Assembly (NCBI GenBank): GCA_028700345.1
Contig: JAQVSW010000022.1
Coordinates: 1-9,323 of the forward strand
DNA from: Candidatus Shapirobacteria bacterium
Lineage (GTDB): Bacteria; Patescibacteriota; Microgenomatia; UBA12405
Direction of reading: 5' to 3'
Length of the DNA: 9,323 nucleotides
Part shown: piece by piece, positions 6,218 through 9,323 of the stretch
Numbering within the stretch: the first letter of the stretch is position 1
How the letters are laid out: each line of letters opens with the position of its first letter
Translations under genes and position numbers: made by a program
The notes under the pieces: model-generated
Seen by the model: the letters and a program-made list of their open reading frames with translations, nothing else
What the model was told of the DNA's origin: nothing
The model's database searches: none

Positions 6218-6248
6218 CAAAGGCGATAGAAACATTATGCTTCTTAAC

Positions 6249-6277
6249 TTGACTATAAGCACACTCAACAAGATTTA
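6249..6277 (+). promoter_or_regulatory. Candidate rep promoter
   Basis: TTGACT (6249-6254) is followed after 17 bases by the poor -10 GATTTA (6272-6277). The start site would fall at or next to the ATG at 6284, again predicting a leaderless message, with the same -35 hexamer as the gene at 4918. Confidence 0.4.
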
Positions 6278-6283
6278 AGTGAT

Positions 6284-7114
6284 ATGGATAACAAAGATAA
6301 CGAAAGATTAGAACGTGGACGATTAAAGTATTTAGAATACATTAAAAAAGCTAAAGAAAAACGAGCTAAAGGGACTTACAAAACCAAAATTATTATCTCC
6401 GGATCATTTATTGAAGAATATATTTACCAAAACGAGATTACTTTAGGTAAAAAGGCGGTCCGTAGAAAGAAACGAAAGAATAAACCTAGAGAAGAACAAA
6501 CAGAAATGCGCAGTGGTGTCTTAAGGCGAACTAGAATGACTATTATGAGATTAGTAAATAGCAATCCTGATTTTATCACTTTCCTCACTCTGACTTTTGA
6601 TGAAAATAAGTTTGAGAATAAAAAAGATATCACCGAATTTGAAAAGTGTAATTATCTTTTTATGACTTTCATCCAAAGATTAAAATATAACTTCATTGGC
6701 ATTAAATATTTAGCCGTTCCCGAGTTTCAAGGCGATTATTATTTCCGCACCAATATCAAGAAAGAATTCGGCGGAGCGATTCATTATCACCTTCTTCTCA
6801 ACCAAATGGTTGATACTAAAAAAATTGAAAAAGTTTGGCGACACGGTTTCGTCAAAATCAATAAAATAAAATCAATCAATAATGTCGGCTTATATGTCTC
6901 CAAATATTTAAGTAAAGAATCTTTTAACCGCAAATATTTCGGCAAGAAAAAGTTCTTTTACTCCCGCAACTTAAACCGACCCCAAGAATTTAAAGGCCAA
7001 GAATGCGAAGAGATGTTAATGGGTTATTCCCCTCCACCAGAAAAAGTTTATGAAAAGGAATTTAGCAATAAATATCGAGGTGAAGTGACAGTAAACATTT
7101 ATCAAATTAAATAA
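6284..7114 (+). CDS. HUH-family rolling-circle replication initiator (Rep)
   Basis: The 276-aa protein carries the three motifs of HUH endonucleases. Motif 1 is FITFLTLTFDE (residues 97-107). Motif 2 is GAIHYHLLLN, with metal-binding His167 and His169. Motif 3 is NVGLYVSKYLSK, with Tyr204 as the likely nucleophile, Lys207 and a second Tyr208. Glu147 in VPEFQ may complete the metal site. The first 90 residues are strongly basic (KKAKEKRAKG, AVRRKKRKNKPRE), suited to binding origin DNA. Such proteins nick one strand at an origin, stay bound to the 5' end and start rolling-circle replication of plasmids or phages. No helicase domain is present. A stem-loop origin candidate lies just upstream, and a 59-aa gene follows after one base. 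The function is well supported. Whether it serves a plasmid or an excised integrative element is inferred from the neighbouring recombinase. Confidence 0.88.
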   Translation: MDNKDNERLERGRLKYLEYIKKAKEKRAKGTYKTKIIISGSFIEEYIYQNEITLGKKAVRRKKRKNKPREEQTEMRSGVLRRTRMTIMRLVNSNPDFITFLTLTFDENKFENKKDITEFEKCNYLFMTFIQRLKYNFIGIKYLAVPEFQGDYYFRTNIKKEFGGAIHYHLLLNQMVDTKKIEKVWRHGFVKINKIKSINNVGLYVSKYLSKESFNRKYFGKKKFFYSRNLNRPQEFKGQECEEMLMGYSPPPEKVYEKEFSNKYRGEVTVNIYQIK

Positions 7115-7115
7115 T

Positions 7116-7295
7116 ATGGCAAACTTAGAAAAAATTAATTTCAGTTCAGCCGGATATAAAGAATGGCTAATCGGAAAAATAAACGGCATGAAAAAAGCAT
7201 TGGAAGCCGGAGAAAGTTTTGAACATTCCGAAAACGAAGAAATGCTTAAACGAAAATTAGCCTCTTACGAAAAGGCTCTCAAAGAAACTGAGTAA
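7116..7295 (+). CDS. Small protein (59 aa) coupled to rep, function unknown
   Basis: The ATG at 7116 follows the rep stop after one base (TAATATG), so it is probably translated by re-initiation after Rep. The protein begins MANLEKINFSSAGYKEWL and continues as a charged, probably helical polypeptide (KINGMKKALEAGESF, then EEMLKRKLASYEKALKE). There are no cysteines, membrane segments or catalytic motifs. The position behind rep suggests an accessory role in replication or copy control. I do not recognise the family. The codon use, tight junction and TAA stop support its being a real gene. Confidence 0.65.
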   Translation: MANLEKINFSSAGYKEWLIGKINGMKKALEAGESFEHSENEEMLKRKLASYEKALKETE

Positions 7296-7317
7296 AAAGT
7301 CATGCACAACTTTTTAC
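7292..7317. repeat. 9-bp hairpin overlapping the stop of the 59-aa gene
   Basis: GTAAAAAGT (7292-7300) and ACTTTTTAC (7309-7317) are perfect arms around an eight-base loop. There is no T tract after it, although the right arm itself contains five T, so it could be a weak terminator or an operator for the gene at 7344. Confidence 0.4.
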
Positions 7318-7343
7318 GTTAAAATTAATTCACAACTCTTATT

Positions 7344-7526
7344 ATGGTTAGCAAACAAATGCTTCAAAAACTGAAAATAATCATCAAAGATGAATACGGG
7401 CGAGATCTATCAGATAGCGAAGTGTTTGAAATTGGTAATGGTTTAGTGAGATATTTTAAGACTTTAAAAAGATTGAATTTATCAAAACAATTTGCTAATA
7501 TGAAGAAGCACACAAATCAAACATAA
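7344..7526 (+). CDS. Small conserved-looking protein (60 aa) preceding the recombinase
   Basis: The sequence contains QKLKIIIKDEYGRDLSDSEV followed by FEIGNGLVRYFKTLKRL. This 'EYGxxLSDxEVxEIxxxLVxYF' pattern resembles small orphan proteins that I associate with Patescibacteria mobile regions. I base this on general familiarity, not on a search. It is predicted to be two or three helices and is basic at the C-terminus (KKHTNQT). The end of the gene, from 7508, doubles as the left arm of a large inverted repeat. Function is unknown; a DNA-binding accessory or excision factor is possible given the next gene. Confidence 0.65.
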   Translation: MVSKQMLQKLKIIIKDEYGRDLSDSEVFEIGNGLVRYFKTLKRLNLSKQFANMKKHTNQT

Positions 7527-7632
7527 TACTAAAAGCTTTTTTTATACTTGTCCCCTAAAAGGGGGCGGTTCTGACAGACAAGTATTGCTTTTAGTGATAT
7601 TGGTTTGTGTGCACGGAGCCGCTCCCTTTTAG
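7508..7632. repeat. Large nested inverted repeat ahead of the recombinase gene
   Basis: Three stacked arms pair perfectly: GCACACAAA (7508-7516) with TTTGTGTGC (7604-7612), ACTAAAAGC (7528-7536) with GCTTTTAGT (7587-7595), and ATACTTGTC (7544-7552) with GACAAGTAT (7577-7585). The tip holds CCCCT/AGGGG (7552-7556 with 7560-7564). A second copy of the pairing partner, CCCTTTTAG (7624-7632), lies 12 bases before the recombinase ATG and can instead pair with CTAAAAGGG (7555-7563). The element could be a leader switch, a recombination site or an origin. No known RNA class is recognised. Confidence 0.7.
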
Positions 7633-7644
7633 TTATCCAAAAAT

Positions 7645-9258
7645 ATGAAAAATACGGACAAAAAATGTATTCTCTATTGCCGAGTTTCCTCAAAAGAACA
7701 GGAAGAAAAAGGTTATTCTTTAGAAGCCCAGGAGAAACTACTTAAAGATTACGCTAGTCGTAATGATTTTAGTATTGCTAAAATATATAAGATTTCCGAA
7801 TCCGCCAGCGGCAAGCTGATCAGGAAGACTTTTTCGGAAATGTTGGTTTATACAAAAAAGAATAAACTTAATCTCATTCTAGTTGAAAAAATAGATAGAT
7901 TAACACGCAACTTAAGAGATGCGGCGATTATTAGCGATTGGATAAATGAAAGCGAAAAAAATCAGATACACTTTGTTAAAGAAAATTTTATTGTTAATCG
8001 TAATACCCGAGCTCATGAAAATTTAGTTTGGGATATGAAAGTAGCTATTGCTAGATTCTATACTAATAATTTAAGTGAAGAAGTTAAGAAAGGACAGAAA
8101 GCTAAACTAGAATCTGGTTGGATGCCTCAACGTCCTTGTTTGGGTTATAAAACAATTGGCGATAAGGGACATAAAACCCAAATTATTGATGAAAATATTG
8201 CCCCATTAATTAGGCAAGCTTTTGAATTATATTCAAGCGGTAATTATTCTCTAAACTTTTTAGCCGAAGTAATGTTTGACGAAGGTCTTAAAGCGCCATC
8301 TGGAAAAATGTTGGCTAAAAACACTTTGCACAACATGCTGACCAATCCATTTTATACCGGACAAATTGTTTGGAATAAAAAAGTCTATCCTGGAAATCAC
8401 GAACCAATAGTTTCTCAAGATTTATTTGATAAGGTGCAATTAAAAATTAAACGCAAATTATCGGTCGCACAATTTAAAAAGCATCTCTTTATTTTTAAAG
8501 GCAATATGCGCTGCGCTGAATGTGGTGGCATTATTAGTTGGAGCCAAAGAAAGGGCCACGTTTATGGAACTTGTAATCATTACCGTTCTTGTTCACAAAA
8601 TACTAGAGTTAGAGAACAGGATATAATCGAGCAATTAATTCCCTACCTTAAAGAAATGCAACCTAAAACACCAAAATTAATTGATTGGCTTGAACAAGTT
8701 GTTAAAGAGGATGAGCCGAACAATAACGGACTTATAGAGGCCAAAAAACAGGCTCTAGAAGAGAATTTAAAGCGAATTGAGAATAGATTAGACCTTCTTT
8801 ATAACGATAAGCTGGACGGCAAAATCACTGATGATTTTTATACTAAAAAATATAATGAATTTAGCTCTGAAAAAATAGACTTAGAAAAAAAGATACAACA
8901 GATTTCTCTTAGAAACAGAACGATTGATTATAATGAGGGCATCAAAATTCATCGCCTAGCAAGCAAGGCGCCGGATCTAATTACTGACGATGAAACAGAC
9001 ATTGAAAACAAGCGATTAGCTTTATCAGAATTATTTTCGGACTTTTCATTAGAGGGCGATAAAATAAGGGTAAAATATACTTTATGGGGTGATTTTTTAG
9101 CTGAATGGATGCCTCGTGTAAATAGCAGTTTCGGACCAGTAAAATTTGGCGAAGATTATGAAAAAACAGGCCTTTTACAACCTGTTAGTTCATCGATGCT
9201 CGAGGACAGGGATTCGAACCCCGATAGCCAGGACCAAAACCTGGAGTCCTACCGTTAG
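7645..9258 (+). CDS. Large serine recombinase (integrase)
   Basis: The frame is 537 aa. The N-terminal resolvase domain (about 7-150) begins CILYCRVSSKEQ, with Ser15 as the nucleophile and Arg13. EKIDRLTRNLRD supplies the active-site arginines Arg85 and Arg88. The recombinase domain (about 165-265) includes PCLGYKTIGD and MLTNPFYTGQIVW. A zinc ribbon follows (Cys290, Cys293, Cys310, Cys316), then a coiled coil (about 362-425), as in TP901-1/phiC31-type integrases. These enzymes insert and excise elements by double-strand cleavage and strand rotation. The last 19 residues (LEDRDSNPDSQDQNLESYR) are the antisense reading of the tRNA-Gln gene, and the TAG stop lies inside it. The native end is therefore set by the attachment site. 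I see no clear Shine-Dalgarno sequence, and a large inverted repeat precedes the start. Confidence 0.93.
   Translation: MKNTDKKCILYCRVSSKEQEEKGYSLEAQEKLLKDYASRNDFSIAKIYKISESASGKLIRKTFSEMLVYTKKNKLNLILVEKIDRLTRNLRDAAIISDWINESEKNQIHFVKENFIVNRNTRAHENLVWDMKVAIARFYTNNLSEEVKKGQKAKLESGWMPQRPCLGYKTIGDKGHKTQIIDENIAPLIRQAFELYSSGNYSLNFLAEVMFDEGLKAPSGKMLAKNTLHNMLTNPFYTGQIVWNKKVYPGNHEPIVSQDLFDKVQLKIKRKLSVAQFKKHLFIFKGNMRCAECGGIISWSQRKGHVYGTCNHYRSCSQNTRVREQDIIEQLIPYLKEMQPKTPKLIDWLEQVVKEDEPNNNGLIEAKKQALEENLKRIENRLDLLYNDKLDGKITDDFYTKKYNEFSSEKIDLEKKIQQISLRNRTIDYNEGIKIHRLASKAPDLITDDETDIENKRLALSELFSDFSLEGDKIRVKYTLWGDFLAEWMPRVNSSFGPVKFGEDYEKTGLLQPVSSSMLEDRDSNPDSQDQNLESYR
9161..9186 (-). terminator. Candidate terminator of the tRNA-Gln transcript, inside the recombinase coding sequence
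   Basis: On the minus strand AACAGG (9181-9186), a ten-base loop and CCTGTT (9165-9170) are followed by a run of T (9161-9166). It lies 13 bases after the tRNA 3' end. The stem is only 6 bp, so strength is uncertain. Confidence 0.5.
9199..9258. other. Probable attachment site (att) at the 3' part of tRNA-Gln
   Basis: The recombinase frame enters the tRNA from its 3' end and stops inside it. Integrative elements that target tRNA genes carry a copy of the tRNA 3' end, so that the gene is restored on insertion. The crossover should fall somewhere in this interval. No second copy of the T-arm sequence appears elsewhere in the window, so the other att site is outside. Confidence 0.55.
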
Positions 9259-9269
9259 ACGATCCTCGA
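9199..9269 (-). tRNA. tRNA-Gln(UUG)
   Basis: The 71-nt cloverleaf is complete: a 7-bp acceptor stem (9263-9269 with 9200-9206), a D arm with GTC/GAC and the loop TAACGGTAG, and an anticodon stem CCAGG/CCTGG around TTTTGGT, which places anticodon TTG at 9237-9235. The variable loop has four bases, and the T arm CGGGG-TTCGAAT-CCCTG has one G-U pair. The weak U1-A72 pair and discriminator G73 (9199) are glutamine identity features. CCA is not encoded, since the next bases are CAT. The gene has a good promoter at its 5' side, and its 3' end faces the recombinase. Confidence 0.96.
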
Positions 9270-9287
9270 ATTTTTTATAACAAAGTA

Positions 9288-9315
9288 ATTCTAACAAATA
9301 TCTTAAAAAAGTCAA
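9288..9315 (-). promoter_or_regulatory. Promoter of tRNA-Gln
   Basis: On the minus strand TTGACT (9310-9315) and TAGAAT (9288-9293) are spaced by 16 bases. The predicted start near 9281 gives a 12-base leader before the tRNA 5' end. It is probably chromosomal sequence outside the element. Confidence 0.8.
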
Positions 9316-9323
9316 TCTAAATT

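Larger units (their letters stand above)
1..9258. mobile_element. Integrative element with its right end at tRNA-Gln (left end outside the window)
   Basis: The right end is marked by the serine recombinase running into tRNA-Gln. The plus-strand backbone (origin candidate, HUH Rep, small proteins, recombinase) and the ArdC-like protein are typical of an integrated plasmid-like element. Whether the methyltransferase operon (1-4194) belongs to it is inference from proximity and from the absence of a second att site in the window. The left limit is therefore undefined. Confidence 0.45.

Noticed and set aside
6424..6633. Minus-strand frame inside rep
   Set aside because: It is antisense to the conserved Rep motif 1 region, with a hydrophobic composition typical of reversed lysine-rich coding sequence.
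1..9323. CRISPR array or Cas genes
   Set aside because: No regularly spaced direct repeats and no Cas-like proteins are present. The WYL protein alone is not evidence for CRISPR.
1..9323. Alternative genetic code (UGA recoded)
   Set aside because: All genes read full length in the standard code and no gene needs UGA read-through. The absence of UGA stops among about a dozen genes is a weak sign in AT-rich DNA.

Overview
The window looks like an accessory region of an AT-rich bacterium, most plausibly a member of the Candidate Phyla Radiation (Patescibacteria). This placement is an inference. It rests on the low GC content, tightly packed genes with poor Shine-Dalgarno sequences, promoters that sit almost on the start codon, a tRNA without an encoded CCA end, and protein styles (an HUH Rep with an FLTLTF motif, a Mod-like methyltransferase, small orphan proteins) that I associate with that group. 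Every clear gene stop is TAA. The one exception is a TAG in the integrase that lies inside a tRNA gene. Nothing suggests a recoded UGA.

Layout, left to right. Positions 1-4194 hold six genes, all on the minus strand and separated by only 1-12 nt. In transcription order they encode a type III Mod-like DNA methyltransferase (705 aa), a four-cysteine zinc-ribbon protein, a two-helix membrane protein, a trypsin-like serine protease with an intact His/Asp/Ser triad, a stand-alone WYL-domain protein and a NYN-family nuclease that runs off the left edge. This compact operon is the most interesting object here. It looks like an unusual defence module, because a modification enzyme is joined to a membrane protein/protease pair and a putative sensor/RNase pair instead of being followed directly by a Res helicase-nuclease. 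Next comes a small minus-strand gene (4401-4691) that resembles the ArdC N-terminal domain and has its own terminator, then a divergent intergenic region rich in inverted repeats. A plus-strand gene of unknown function (4918-5991) follows, with a palindrome inside its promoter and a strong terminator behind it.

Positions 6059-9258 form a mobile-element backbone on the plus strand. It contains a GC-capped cruciform that could be a replication origin, an HUH rolling-circle Rep, two small unknown proteins, a large nested inverted repeat, and a large serine recombinase. The recombinase reading frame runs into an intact tRNA-Gln(UUG) gene on the opposite strand and stops inside it. This points to an element integrated at the tRNA 3' end, with that end of the element visible here. 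The opposite attachment site is not in the window, so the element probably extends beyond the left edge and may carry the methyltransferase operon as cargo. The tRNA has its own promoter at the right edge and appears to borrow a terminator from the coding sequence of the recombinase tail.

How the parts may work together (inference): the recombinase moves the element in and out of tRNA-Gln, Rep could replicate an excised circular form, the ArdC-like protein could protect incoming DNA, and the methyltransferase operon is probable defence cargo.
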